From positions 62,001 through 126,000 of the forward strand of contig QUFC01000004.1 in the NCBI GenBank assembly GCA_003478355.1: 64,000 nt of DNA, given 5' to 3'. Origin of the DNA: Lachnospiraceae bacterium AM48-27BH (lineage in GTDB: Bacteria > Bacillota > Clostridia > Lachnospirales > Lachnospiraceae). A program made the position numbers and the translations under genes. Shown here piece after piece: positions 27,327-36,637 of this stretch; position 1 is the first letter of the stretch; each line of letters opens with the position of its first letter. Under the pieces are notes generated by a model. The model saw only the letters and a program-made list of their open reading frames with translations. It was not told where the DNA came from and did no database searches.

Positions 27327-27440
27327 CTTTACGCTCCATTTACAATCTTTCTCTTATCATACCAATTTTAGGATAGTAAATCAAGGGAAAATGTGTTAGA
27401 ATATACCTAATAAGTGACCAATGAAGTGAGTGAGAGAAAC

Positions 27441-30400
27441 ATGAGAGAGCGGATAAACCGACTGGCAAAAGGAATTATCGACATGGAAACTCCGGCATTG
27501 ACGATTTGGCCAGAGCGGATGGAAGAGGAGATTCCTGCAGATGAAGTGACAAGAAAGGACTTTTTTGTTACCAGCGGGAATGGTCTTCACATCAAGGGAC
27601 TGGTTTATTCGTCAAATTTAAGAGTCCGGGCGCTTACGGGATCCTTTGGGGGCTTTCGTAACCGCATTACCTATGAGATTGATGGAAATAAATTAGAATA
27701 TGGTGATCAAATTGAGGGATCTTTTTATCTGGTAACCAACGGTGGAGAAAAGGAGATTCCTTATTCTTTTCGTGTCCAGAACAGCGCCTCTGGCAAAACA
27801 CTGGACCGTTTGAAAAAGGTCAGTGATTTTGGCGATATGGCCAGAGAAGATTTTGACATGGCCATGCGGATTTTTGAATATCGGGATTTTACAAGGGTTC
27901 CATTTATGCAGGATCTGCATATACGGGCAGTGTATGACAGTCTGATCGGACATGGTGACCGCTATGGACAGCTGGAGCAGTTTTTGATCGCGATGGATCA
28001 GAAAGAGCCGGTGCATCTGGAGTTAGAGGGTTCCCGAAGCCGGGAATATCAGGCTTTAGACGGCATGGTGGAAGATCAGGTGGTGATCCGGAAACATGGC
28101 TGGGGATATCTGCCGATTACGGTGCGGATCGAAGGGAATTTTATCCAGACCATGAAAAAGACCATTGCTCCGGAAGATTTTGAGGATGATATCTGTCATT
28201 TTTCCTACCGGATCAGCCCAGATGGGCTTCATGGAGGACGAAATTTTGGACGTCTGATCTTTGAGAGCGCTTATGAACAGCTGGTGGTGGAAGCTGAGGC
28301 TTCGTCCATTTTAGCGGTGCGCAGGGAAGAAGAGAAGAAACACGCATCCGGGCTGGATGTGTTAGCCGGGTATTTCAAACTGCGTCTGGATTACGAGAGC
28401 CTGTGCGGGGAAAAGAAAGGCGAAAGACGTTCCCTGAAATGCCGCATGTTAGAGGAGCTGGACCAGGTACGCCTGGTATATGGTCCATCCATGGAGCTTT
28501 CCCTGGCAGGTGCGGAGCTTTATGAGCTGACCGGGCGCAGGGATGAAGCGATGGCTTGCCTGAAAGAGTGCAAAGAGCAGATCCTGGAACAGAGGAGCCG
28601 TTATCCATCTTATTACTGTCTGTTCCAGTATGTACTGTTAAAGCTTCAGCCGGATCGGGAGAGGGAAGAATCCTTAAAACGGCTGATCAGCAAGTATGTG
28701 GAAGAAGGCAGCGCCGATTATCTGATGTTTGTGCTGTACGGCAGATGCTGGGAAGAGGTCTGGGAAGAGAATCCGGGGGAAATGCTGACCCGCATGAAGG
28801 TGTTATACAGTGAAGGATGCAGAAGCCCATTTTTATATCAGCAGGCTTTGAATCTGTGGAATGGATCGCCCCAGTATCTCTACGGAGCAGGGGCTTTTGA
28901 ACTGCAGGTGTTAAATTACGGCATCCGTAAATCCGCTGTCAGTGAAGAACTGTCAGTGAAGGCTGCGAGACTGGCGGCAGCGGGGAAAAGGGAACAGGAG
29001 CTGGCTCTGCGTCTGCTGAAGCAGTTTTACAGTCAGTATCCGAGAACAGAGATCCTGGAGGCAATCTGCAGCCTGATGATTCGAGGTGACTGTCGGACGA
29101 AGGAAGATTTTGTCTGGTATGAGAAGGCACTGGGAGAGCAGTTAAGCCTGACGAAGCTTTATGAATACTTTCTGTATTCCCTTCCAGAAGATTATGGAAA
29201 GCTGCTTCCGAAGGAAGTACTTCTGTATTTTTCTTATCAGACGGTACTGGATGAGGATACCAGGGCAGTGTTATACGCGAATCTGGTGACCTATATGGAT
29301 CAGGAAGACCCGCTTTACCGGGAATACCAGAAGGAGATCAGCCGCTTCGGTACAGAACAGATCTTAAAGGGGCGGATCAGCAGGCCTTTATCAAGAATCT
29401 ATGATGCGGTGATCTATGAAGATATGGTCGATGTGGCGATTGCGAAGGTGCTGCCATCGATTTTAAAGTCCTGTCGGATCGAGACGGGAGAGAAACGGAT
29501 GCGCCAGGTGGTGGTCCGTTATGAAGAGCTGATGGAAGAGCATTGTTTCCTGATGGTGGATGGAGTGGCTTATGTGCCTCTGTATTCCGGGCAAAGCTGT
29601 ATTCTGTTTCAGGATGAATATGGCAACCGGTACGGAGATATTTCTTACACCAGTACCCCGGTTCTGAACCGGCCGGAGCTGGAAAAACGGTGCTTTGAAG
29701 TGTACCCGGAACATGGGATGCTTCTGTTAGAGGCCTGCAGGGAAGCGGCGAAACGATCATTTCCGGATGAAAAAGAAATCCTGATCATGGAACGGACCAT
29801 GATGCGTTTAGAGATCCACCCATTATATAAGGAACTGTTGACTGGACGGATCATTGATTACTGTACCAGACAGGCGGGAAGTGAGAAGGAAGAAGAGCCG
29901 CTGCGTTTTCTGCTGGATATTGATCCGGAGCTGTTGAATGTGGACCAGAGGAAGGAACTCTGCGACGCCATGATCAGCCGCAGTTATATGAAAGAGGCTT
30001 ATGGTCTGCTGAAGCAGTATTACTGCAAGATCGAGCCGGAGAATTACCTGCGGATCTGCAGCCGTATGATCTTAGAACAGATGTATGACCAGGATGACCA
30101 GCTGCTGAACTGGGGATTTCTGGCATTTAAAAAGGGGTATACAGACCGGGTAGTGTTAGATTACCTGTGTGAGCATTACAATGGAACTTCCAGGCAGATG
30201 TACCAGATCCTGGCAAAAGCCGTGGGGTCCAGAGTGGAAACTTATGATATGGAAGAACGTCTTCTGGCGCAGATGATGTTCTCTGGAAAGACAGACCAGA
30301 TTGACCGGGTATTTTCTCTGTATATGAAGCGGAAAAAGACCAGCGATCTGTTGGTAAAGGCATATTTTACCCTGAAAAGCGCCCAGTATTTCTTATATGA

Positions 30401-31025
30401 TGTTCCTGCGGATGATGAAGTATTCCGGTATTTAGAGAGTATGGTTTACCGTACCGCGGAGAAGGAGAAACTGTCTACCATTTATCTGCTGGCCTTGAGC
30501 CGGTATTATGCCGGACTGGAGCGGTTAGATGGAGAGAGAAGGACTCTGTGCCAGAAAATCGTGGATATTCTGCTGGCAGACGGTATGGTATTCCCGTATT
30601 TTAAGGATCTGGGCCGCCATGTGCGGATTCCTGAGGATATTATGGACAAAGCCATGATCCAGTATGTGGGACAGAAGGATTCCAGAGTGGATCTTCAGAT
30701 CCGGATCCTGCCGCAGGAGAAGGAATTCCACGGGGACAGCATGAAACGGGTGTACCAGGGGATTTTTGTCCGCCAGAAGGTGTTGTTTGATGGTGAAAAG
30801 CTGGAATACCGGGTCTATGAGCTGAAAGGCGAACAGAAGGTTCTGGTAACAGAAGGGACTGTCAGAGGAAACCAACAGGTGGAAGAGGAAAAAGAGAGCA
30901 GGTTTCATCTGCTTAATGAAATGTCCATGTGCTTAAACCTGAAAGAAGAAGAGGGACTAAAAAGGGCCATGGAAACATATGTGAAAAAAACTGCTGTCAT
31001 TGAACATGTGTTTGAGTTGATATAG
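27441..31025 (+). CDS. Giant DUF5717 family protein
   Basis: A 1194-aa protein recognised as the DUF5717 type found in Lachnospiraceae; function unknown. The N-terminal about 280 residues form a beta-rich region with SNLRVRALTGSFGGFRNRITYEIDG and YSFRVQNSASGKTLDRLKKVSDF; a long helical middle (about 300-1050) reads like TPR/HEAT-type helical hairpins (ALRLLKQFYSQYPRTEILEAICSLM); the end returns to beta strands (ILPQEKEFHGDSMKRVYQGIFVRQ). No signal peptide or membrane helix, so cytoplasmic. I start at ATG 27441; an in-frame GTG at 27414 is possible. A 26-base gap to the Hsp70-like gene implies a common transcript. Confidence 0.85.
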   Translation: MRERINRLAKGIIDMETPALTIWPERMEEEIPADEVTRKDFFVTSGNGLHIKGLVYSSNLRVRALTGSFGGFRNRITYEIDGNKLEYGDQIEGSFYLVTNGGEKEIPYSFRVQNSASGKTLDRLKKVSDFGDMAREDFDMAMRIFEYRDFTRVPFMQDLHIRAVYDSLIGHGDRYGQLEQFLIAMDQKEPVHLELEGSRSREYQALDGMVEDQVVIRKHGWGYLPITVRIEGNFIQTMKKTIAPEDFEDDICHFSYRISPDGLHGGRNFGRLIFESAYEQLVVEAEASSILAVRREEEKKHASGLDVLAGYFKLRLDYESLCGEKKGERRSLKCRMLEELDQVRLVYGPSMELSLAGAELYELTGRRDEAMACLKECKEQILEQRSRYPSYYCLFQYVLLKLQPDREREESLKRLISKYVEEGSADYLMFVLYGRCWEEVWEENPGEMLTRMKVLYSEGCRSPFLYQQALNLWNGSPQYLYGAGAFELQVLNYGIRKSAVSEELSVKAARLAAAGKREQELALRLLKQFYSQYPRTEILEAICSLMIRGDCRTKEDFVWYEKALGEQLSLTKLYEYFLYSLPEDYGKLLPKEVLLYFSYQTVLDEDTRAVLYANLVTYMDQEDPLYREYQKEISRFGTEQILKGRISRPLSRIYDAVIYEDMVDVAIAKVLPSILKSCRIETGEKRMRQVVVRYEELMEEHCFLMVDGVAYVPLYSGQSCILFQDEYGNRYGDISYTSTPVLNRPELEKRCFEVYPEHGMLLLEACREAAKRSFPDEKEILIMERTMMRLEIHPLYKELLTGRIIDYCTRQAGSEKEEEPLRFLLDIDPELLNVDQRKELCDAMISRSYMKEAYGLLKQYYCKIEPENYLRICSRMILEQMYDQDDQLLNWGFLAFKKGYTDRVVLDYLCEHYNGTSRQMYQILAKAVGSRVETYDMEERLLAQMMFSGKTDQIDRVFSLYMKRKKTSDLLVKAYFTLKSAQYFLYDVPADDEVFRYLESMVYRTAEKEKLSTIYLLALSRYYAGLERLDGERRTLCQKIVDILLADGMVFPYFKDLGRHVRIPEDIMDKAMIQYVGQKDSRVDLQIRILPQEKEFHGDSMKRVYQGIFVRQKVLFDGEKLEYRVYELKGEQKVLVTEGTVRGNQQVEEEKESRFHLLNEMSMCLNLKEEEGLKRAMETYVKKTAVIEHVFELI

Positions 31026-31051
31026 AGAAGTAGTAAACGAGGGGAACATCG

Positions 31052-32280
31052 ATGGATGGACTGATATTAGGATTGGATTTGTGTGATGGATACACACAAC
31101 TGAGCTGCTGGGGGCGGGAAGAAAACTGGACCCTTCCAACAGCAGTCTGCAGACAGAAGGACGGCGGATGGCTGATCGGGGAAACAGCTTATGCCACAGC
31201 TCTGGCTGGAGAGGGATCCGTGACGGATAAATTGATCCGGCTGGTACTGCAGGACGGATCTGACACGATTTATGGGGTGAAGTACCGTGCAGTGGATCTG
31301 TTAAAATGTTTTTTGGAACAGGTGTTTTCGCTGCCATTGGAAGAAGGAAAGACGGTAGACGGTTCTATGGTAAAAGAACTGGTGATTACAGTCCCGAAGA
31401 TGAAGGCACGGCTGATGGACGGTCTGATGTATTGCGCAGACCAGTTAAAGATTCCAAGATCTCATGTTCATGTGATCAGCCACACAGAGGCGTTCATGTA
31501 TTTTGTGTTGAGCCAGACCAGGGATGTGTGGAGCAACCATGTGGGATTATTTGATCTTTCCGAGAAATGTCTGTGCTATTATGAGATGAAAGTACAGAAA
31601 AATATGGGCCAGGTAACGGCTGTGGCGGAGCGGGAGAAGTTAGAAGAAGGATTTGCCCTGGATATTTTGTCCGCACCGCAGGGCGTAAAGCTGGCGGATA
31701 AGATCTTATGCAGCTGTGGAGAGCGGCTTTTAGAGAAGAAGCTGTTTTCTTCCGTATTTTTAACGGGCAAAGGTTTTGAGACCCAGCAGTGGGCTGGCGA
31801 GTTCATGAAGATGCTGTGTAACCGCCGGAGAGTCTTTGTGGAGACGGTTCTATTTGCCCAGGGCGCGGCCTGCAAGGCAGTGGATCTGACCAGGGATAAA
31901 ACCGCTTATCCGTACACCATGATCTGTGACGGCCGGTTGAATACACTGTGGCGGTAAAGGTGCAGCATCAGGATAAAGAAAAACAGCTGGTTTTAGCGGC
32001 AGCAGGAGATAGCTGGTATGATTCCAGAAGTGAAGTGGAACTGATCCTGGAAGATCAGAATTATATTGAGTTTTCCATTCTTCCGCAGGATGTACGGAAG
32101 AGAAGAACGGTGAAATTAGAGCTGGAGGGATTTCCGGTACGGGATGATAAGAGCGTCCGGGTGTCTGTGCAGATTGGATTTTTAGATGAACGCACCATGG
32201 TAGTTGTAGTGAAGGATAAGGGCTTTGGAGAGTTTTACCCGTCAACCGGTGCTTCCATCCGTCAAGAGGTTACGTTATGA
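31052..32280 (+). CDS. DUF5716/Hsp70-like protein (frameshifted)
   Basis: Recognised as a DUF5716-type protein with an actin-like/Hsp70 ATPase fold. LILGLDLCDGYTQLSCWG stands where Hsp70 has its first phosphate loop, VGLFDLSEKCLCYYEM where DLGGGT is expected, and VFLTGKGFE at the adenosine loop. The catalytic Gly motif is therefore missing. The first frame ends at 31957 and continues in another frame from about 31943 (VAVKVQHQDKEKQLVLAAAGD) to 32280, a one-base loss, so I join them (about 409 aa). The second part is a beta-rich domain like the Hsp70 substrate-binding region. The next gene starts inside its stop (overlap 4 bases). Confidence 0.75.
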
Positions 32281-33088
32281 GTGTGATTTTATGCAGGAGA
32301 GAGCGGGTTTCCCATCCATTTTTCATTGAGAGTCTGGGAATCCGCGTGGGATCGTCACAGGAGCTTTGCTATGCTTTTTACCATCATCCATTGTTATTGA
32401 TCGATGATCTGATGGGACAGGATCTGATGGATTTTATCCGGGAAGAGTTAGGCATGGGAGCTACCGCAGGCCGGATGGAGAAATGGATCCGCAGCGGCGA
32501 GAATCCGGACGATGCCCTGATCATGTTTATGCAGGACTGTGACTATTACAGCAGCTTAGAGATCAGTCGTTTCCGCCAGCAGTTGGTCAGCTTGCGGAAA
32601 TTGCCTACACTGGAATATGAGAAGAAAAAGGGCGACTGTCTGTTCGGATTCCGGCAGTACGGAAAGGCCATTGATATTTACCAGAAGATCCTGGAGATGT
32701 CCGATCATATGAAATGTGACGACAAATTTTTGGGACGGGTCTGGAATAACCTGGCTGTCTGCTATACCCGGATCTTCCAGTTTGGCAAAGCATGGATGCC
32801 TTTGAGAAGGCGTTTCTTCGGCTGAAGCAGGAAAAGATCCTGGAATCCATGTATCAGATCACCTGCTTAAATCCCGGAAGCCGGTTGAAGGATCGTTATG
32901 AAGCTCTGGTGACACCTGAAAAACGGGAAATATGGGACCAGGAGATCAAAGAAAAGGAAAAAGAAGCGGAAAACTGTGAGCAGTTAAGGGAATTAGAGCA
33001 GCTTTTTGCTGGTGACCCGGAGACGAGAATGAAAGAAGCCGCCAGACAGGTGGAAGCCTGGAAACAGGACTACCGGAGGATGGCGTAA
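32277..33088 (+). CDS. TPR-like partner protein of the DUF5716 gene (frameshifted)
   Basis: Third gene of the cluster, about 270 aa after restoring one base. The N-terminus (IRVGSSQELCYAFYHHPLLLIDDLMGQDLMDFIREELGMG) is a helical domain of unknown type. The middle has TPR-like repeats: YEKKKGDCLFGFRQYGKAIDIYQKILE, then VWNNLAVCYTRIFQFGKAMDAFEKAFLRLK once the missing A near 32792 is restored. The C-terminal part is a charged coiled coil (KEKEKEAENCEQLRELEQLF). Its pairing with a Hsp70-like protein suggests a co-chaperone-like adaptor. There is no HPD motif, so it is not a J-protein. Confidence 0.7.
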
Positions 33089-33148
33089 AAGTAGCCTAAG
33101 TGGCGGCATCCGCATAGGATAATAAGAGAAAACAAAACGAGGTATGTT

Positions 33149-33925
33149 ATGTCTTATGTGGTTATGCTGGATGCCGGTCACGGAGGCTGGGATCCTGGCG
33201 CATCTTATTATGGGCGTCAGGAGAAAAATGACAATTTAAATCTGGCTCTTGCCGTTGGAAATATACTGGAACAGAAAGGGATTCCCGTAATTTACACCCG
33301 CACCAGCGATGTGTATCAGACGCCTTTTGAGAAGGCGGAGATGGCCAATCGCTCGGATGCGGATTTTTTTGTTTCATTTCACCGGAACGCTATGCCGGTG
33401 CCTGGGACGGCTTCAGGAATCGAGAGCCTGGTGTATGAAAATACAGGGGCAGCGGCAGTGCTGGCGAGAAATATCAATGAAGAATTAAAGGGAGCCGGAT
33501 TTGCGGATCTGGGCGTGATCGAGAGACCGGGGCTGGTAGTGCTGAAAAGGACCCGGATGCCAGCCGTATTAGTGGAAGCTGGGTTTATTGACAATGAGGC
33601 AGATAACCGGCTGTTTGACCAGAATTTCACCGCCATTGCCCAGGCTATCGCTGATGGAATTCAGAAGGCCCTGGAGGAAGAGGAGGCCATGAAGCCGGAA
33701 TATTATCAGATCCAGACAGGTGCTTACCGGAATCAGGAGCTGGCTACCCAGCAGCTGACCCAGTTAAAATCCCAGGGATTCCCGGCATTTTTAGTGTACG
33801 AGGATGGGCTTTATAAGGTGCGGGTCGGCGCATTCCTGAATCTGGATCATGCGGTGGCCATGGAGAAGAAACTGCGGGAGTATGGGTATAGTACGGTGAT
33901 GGTGAAGAAGGCAGCGGTGTTATAA
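33149..33925 (+). CDS. N-acetylmuramoyl-L-alanine amidase with SPOR domain, no signal peptide
   Basis: Cleaves the bond between muramic acid and the stem peptide. The Amidase_3 domain covers residues 1-175: VVMLDAGHGGWDPGA (zinc His), EKNDNLNLALAVG (Glu), FFVSFHRNA (second His) and VLVEAGFIDNEADN (catalytic Glu). Residues 185-258 form a SPOR domain (YYQIQTGAYRNQELATQQL). The gene product begins directly with the catalytic domain and has no signal peptide, as in the sporulation amidase CwlC of Bacillus, which acts in the mother cell. GAGGT precedes the start by about 5 bases. The role in mother-cell lysis is an inference. Confidence 0.88.
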   Translation: MSYVVMLDAGHGGWDPGASYYGRQEKNDNLNLALAVGNILEQKGIPVIYTRTSDVYQTPFEKAEMANRSDADFFVSFHRNAMPVPGTASGIESLVYENTGAAAVLARNINEELKGAGFADLGVIERPGLVVLKRTRMPAVLVEAGFIDNEADNRLFDQNFTAIAQAIADGIQKALEEEEAMKPEYYQIQTGAYRNQELATQQLTQLKSQGFPAFLVYEDGLYKVRVGAFLNLDHAVAMEKKLREYGYSTVMVKKAAVL

Positions 33926-33933
33926 CAAGAATA

Positions 33934-35199
33934 TTATGTCAACTCCGCGATCCTTGTAATCCCCACATAAATGTGGGAAATCTTATACCAGGTGCGGAAA
34001 TCCACCACACCTGTCTTGGGCAGCCCGAAAATGGACTGGAATTCTGACACGGCGGCGGCAGTTGCAGGACCGTAGAAGCCATCAGCGGCGACTCTTGGGA
34101 TTGCAGTGTAGACAGAAGCGATGGCATCCAACTGCTCCTGCAGCTGTCGCACTTTGTCTCCGGAGGAACCAAGAGTCAGATCATAACCTGGCCAGGAGGC
34201 AGGAATGCCGGAGATCTGCTCTGCAGTGTTGATGTAGATGCTGGAGCCGTAGTAATGGCGCAGGATCTCAATAGGGCTGTAACCGCGCTCACCCAGGGAG
34301 CAGGATCCCCATTGTGTCATCCAGTTTGGACAGCTAACCTTCCGCCCATCACAGTATTGGGTTAAAATCGGTTGTTTCACATCTGGTCTTGATAAATAAT
34401 TATCAAAGATTTCATCCACGGTCAGAGAAATGCTCTCAAAAATATTCCGTCCATAGATCCATTTGTGGTCAAAGGCGGTGGAAGAAGTGATGGTGAAATC
34501 ATATCCCTGGTTCCGGTACCATTCGGTGTAGACCCGGTTCAGGGTGAAAGACATGATAGCTAACACATTGGCAGTGATAGAAGCCTGGGGCCAGGTGGCG
34601 TAGATCTCGCTGGAGGCTACATTTTTGATATAATCACGATAAGGAACGTAATAATCTTTGGCGGAGCGGTCAGAGGGGACTCCATCGTGGACAACAATGG
34701 TCTGGGGAACCACCACCCGGCTTAAGACGATTTCGCCGGATTCATAGACTGGCTTTACCTCAGTTTCTGCGATTTTTGGAGGATAATTACCATATAAGGT
34801 ATGTTCCGGGATGACTACAGGGTCTGGAAGTGGCTCTGGGTCCTCCTCAGGCTCTAAAGCTACCGGCTGAATGGCAAGGGAGTCCGGGAGAATCTCTGTA
34901 CCGGAGATCTGCCTTGGCTTAAAGCCTGGGGCTGTGATCTCCAGATCATAAGGTGCGTAAGGCATGGGGCTTCCTGGAACCAGGCTGTAAGAGAGCTCCG
35001 GTGCGTCCAGGGCTACCTGGGGTGTCTGACCAGAAAGATTGGTGGAGACCTCTTCGATGGTCTGCGCTGGACGATTGGTGTGGGAGATCCGTACCGTGGC
35101 GCCGGTGATGGGAAAATGGTTGATGATGGAGACCACATGGACCTGAAGGCTTCCACGGCTGGTAAGGTCGGTGGAACAGGAAGATACGAGATGATTCAT
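33934..35199 (-). CDS. SpoIID-like protein with peptidoglycan-binding domain
   Basis: A 421-aa protein with three parts: a carboxypeptidase-regulatory-like beta domain (about residues 17-115, ITGATVRISHTNRPAQTIEEV), a SpoIID/LytB-like domain (about 185-330, YIKNVASSEIYATWPQASITANVLAIMSFTLNRVYTEWY) and a C-terminal peptidoglycan-binding domain (about 345-415, GSSGDKVRQLQEQLDAI ... DGFYGPATAAAVSEFQ). No signal peptide is visible, as with the convergent amidase gene, only 8 bases away. AAAGGAG stands 7 bases before the start. It is related to spore-envelope peptidoglycan proteins; a role in spore cortex or coat is likely. Confidence 0.8.
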   Translation of the reverse strand: MNHLVSSCSTDLTSRGSLQVHVVSIINHFPITGATVRISHTNRPAQTIEEVSTNLSGQTPQVALDAPELSYSLVPGSPMPYAPYDLEITAPGFKPRQISGTEILPDSLAIQPVALEPEEDPEPLPDPVVIPEHTLYGNYPPKIAETEVKPVYESGEIVLSRVVVPQTIVVHDGVPSDRSAKDYYVPYRDYIKNVASSEIYATWPQASITANVLAIMSFTLNRVYTEWYRNQGYDFTITSSTAFDHKWIYGRNIFESISLTVDEIFDNYLSRPDVKQPILTQYCDGRKVSCPNWMTQWGSCSLGERGYSPIEILRHYYGSSIYINTAEQISGIPASWPGYDLTLGSSGDKVRQLQEQLDAIASVYTAIPRVAADGFYGPATAAAVSEFQSIFGLPKTGVVDFRTWYKISHIYVGITRIAELT

Positions 35200-35240
35200 G
35201 AGAAAGCTCCTTTCTGGACATGGAGATGGACCTGTGTGCG

Positions 35241-35261
35241 CTCACGGACGTTCGACTTGAA
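35241..35261. repeat. Short GTTC-N4-TTGAA motif, copy 2
   Basis: CTCACGGACGTTCGACTTGA (then A) lies between the SpoIID-like gene and carA. No other gene or site is evident in 35200-35397. Confidence 0.35.
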
Positions 35262-35397
35262 TTTGGAGGGAAATTCAAGGAGTCTCCGAGAAGCGCAGAC
35301 TGGTCGGATCATGGTGATTGATATAGGTTATCAGGAAGCAGGGGAAAATATGCCAGATATGGTACAAAATTAAAAACAATATTTTTAAAAAAAGTGG

Positions 35398-35426
35398 TTG
35401 AAAAAATATGGATCATCATGTATAAT
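35398..35426 (+). promoter_or_regulatory. Promoter of carAB
   Basis: TTGAAA (35398-35403), 17-base spacer, TATAAT (35421-35426). The leader is only about 60 bases and shows no PyrR-type attenuator. Confidence 0.8.
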
Positions 35427-35491
35427 GCTATCAATTTAGGCCAAAATGCCTTGATGCAATTTCACAACAAAAGAAAGGAATGGAGCCCCCT

Positions 35492-36637
35492 ATGAAAGCA
35501 TTTCTGATTCTGGAAGACGGGACCGTATTTGAAGGAACAAGTATTGGTTATCCGAAAGAAGTGATCAGCGAAATCGTATTTAATACCTCAATGACCGGTT
35601 ATCTGGAGGTCCTCACCGATCCGTCCTATGCGGGACAGGCAGTGGTGATGACCTATCCTTTAATTGGTAATTATGGTATTTGTCATGAAGATATGGAATC
35701 TTTAAAACCGTGGCCAGATGGCTATATTGTCAGAGAATTATCTAGAATCCCCAGCAATTTCAGAAGCGAGGATACCATCCAGCATTTCTTAGAAAGTAAT
35801 CATATTCCAGGTATCAGTGGTATCGATACAAGAGCCCTTACAAAAATTTTAAGAGAAAAAGGAACCATGAATGGCATGATCACCACCAAGGTGTATGAAG
35901 ATCTGTCAGAACCGATCAGCCGTATGAAACAGTACACGGTAAAAGGTGTGGTAAAAGCAACCTCCTGTAAGGAAGCTTATGTCTTAAATCCGACCGATCC
36001 GGCGGCAGAGACGATTTCTGTAAGAACAGCAGAAAAGCCGGAGAGCTTAAAGACCAGAGAGGGAGAGGGCAAAAAGGTAGCGCTCTTAGATCTGGGAGCT
36101 AAGAAAAATATCGCCCAGTCCCTGATCGAACGGGGATGTGAGGTGACGGTATATCCGTGCGACACAAAAGCAGAGGACATCTTAAAGACCAATCCGGATG
36201 GAATCATGTTATCCAACGGCCCTGGAGATCCAAAGGAAAATGTGGAGATCATCAAAGAGATCCGCAAATTATACGAATCGAATGTTCCGATCTTCGCGAT
36301 CTGCCTGGGACATCAGCTGATGGCTCTGGCTACAGGCGCAGATACTTATAAGTTAAAGTATGGCCATCGTGGAGGAAATCATCCGGTGAAAGACTTATCC
36401 ACAGGAAGAGTGTACATTTCTTCCCAGAACCACGGCTATGCAGTGGATACGGACAGTCTGGACCCGAATATCGCTGTTCCGGCCTTTGTCAATGTCAATG
36501 ACGGAACCAATGAGGGGTTAAAATACACAGGAAAGAACATTTTCACCGTTCAGTATCACCCGGAAGCCTGCCCAGGACCGCAGGATTCCAGCTATCTGTT
36601 TGACCGATTCTTAAAGATGATGGAGGTAAATGACTAA
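35492..36637 (+). CDS. carA: Carbamoyl-phosphate synthase small subunit
   Basis: Glutaminase subunit that supplies ammonia to the large subunit. The 381-aa protein has the CPSase small-chain N-domain ([42 protein letters not shown]) and a class I glutamine amidotransferase domain with catalytic Cys in [13 protein letters not shown] and His in [14 protein letters not shown] stands 6 bases before ATG 35492; an ATG 12 bases earlier abuts its purine tract and is less likely. Its stop and the carB start share TAATG. Confidence 0.95.
   Translation: MKAFLILEDGTVFEGTSIGYPKEVISEIVFNTSMTGYLEVLTDPSYAGQAVVMTYPLIGNYGICHEDMESLKPWPDGYIVRELSRIPSNFRSEDTIQHFLESNHIPGISGIDTRALTKILREKGTMNGMITTKVYEDLSEPISRMKQYTVKGVVKATSCKEAYVLNPTDPAAETISVRTAEKPESLKTREGEGKKVALLDLGAKKNIAQSLIERGCEVTVYPCDTKAEDILKTNPDGIMLSNGPGDPKENVEIIKEIRKLYESNVPIFAICLGHQLMALATGADTYKLKYGHRGGNHPVKDLSTGRVYISSQNHGYAVDTDSLDPNIAVPAFVNVNDGTNEGLKYTGKNIFTVQYHPEACPGPQDSSYLFDRFLKMMEVND

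Noticed and set aside
32277..33088. J-domain identity for the TPR-like gene
   Set aside because: No HPD motif is present; TPR-like helices explain the sequence better.
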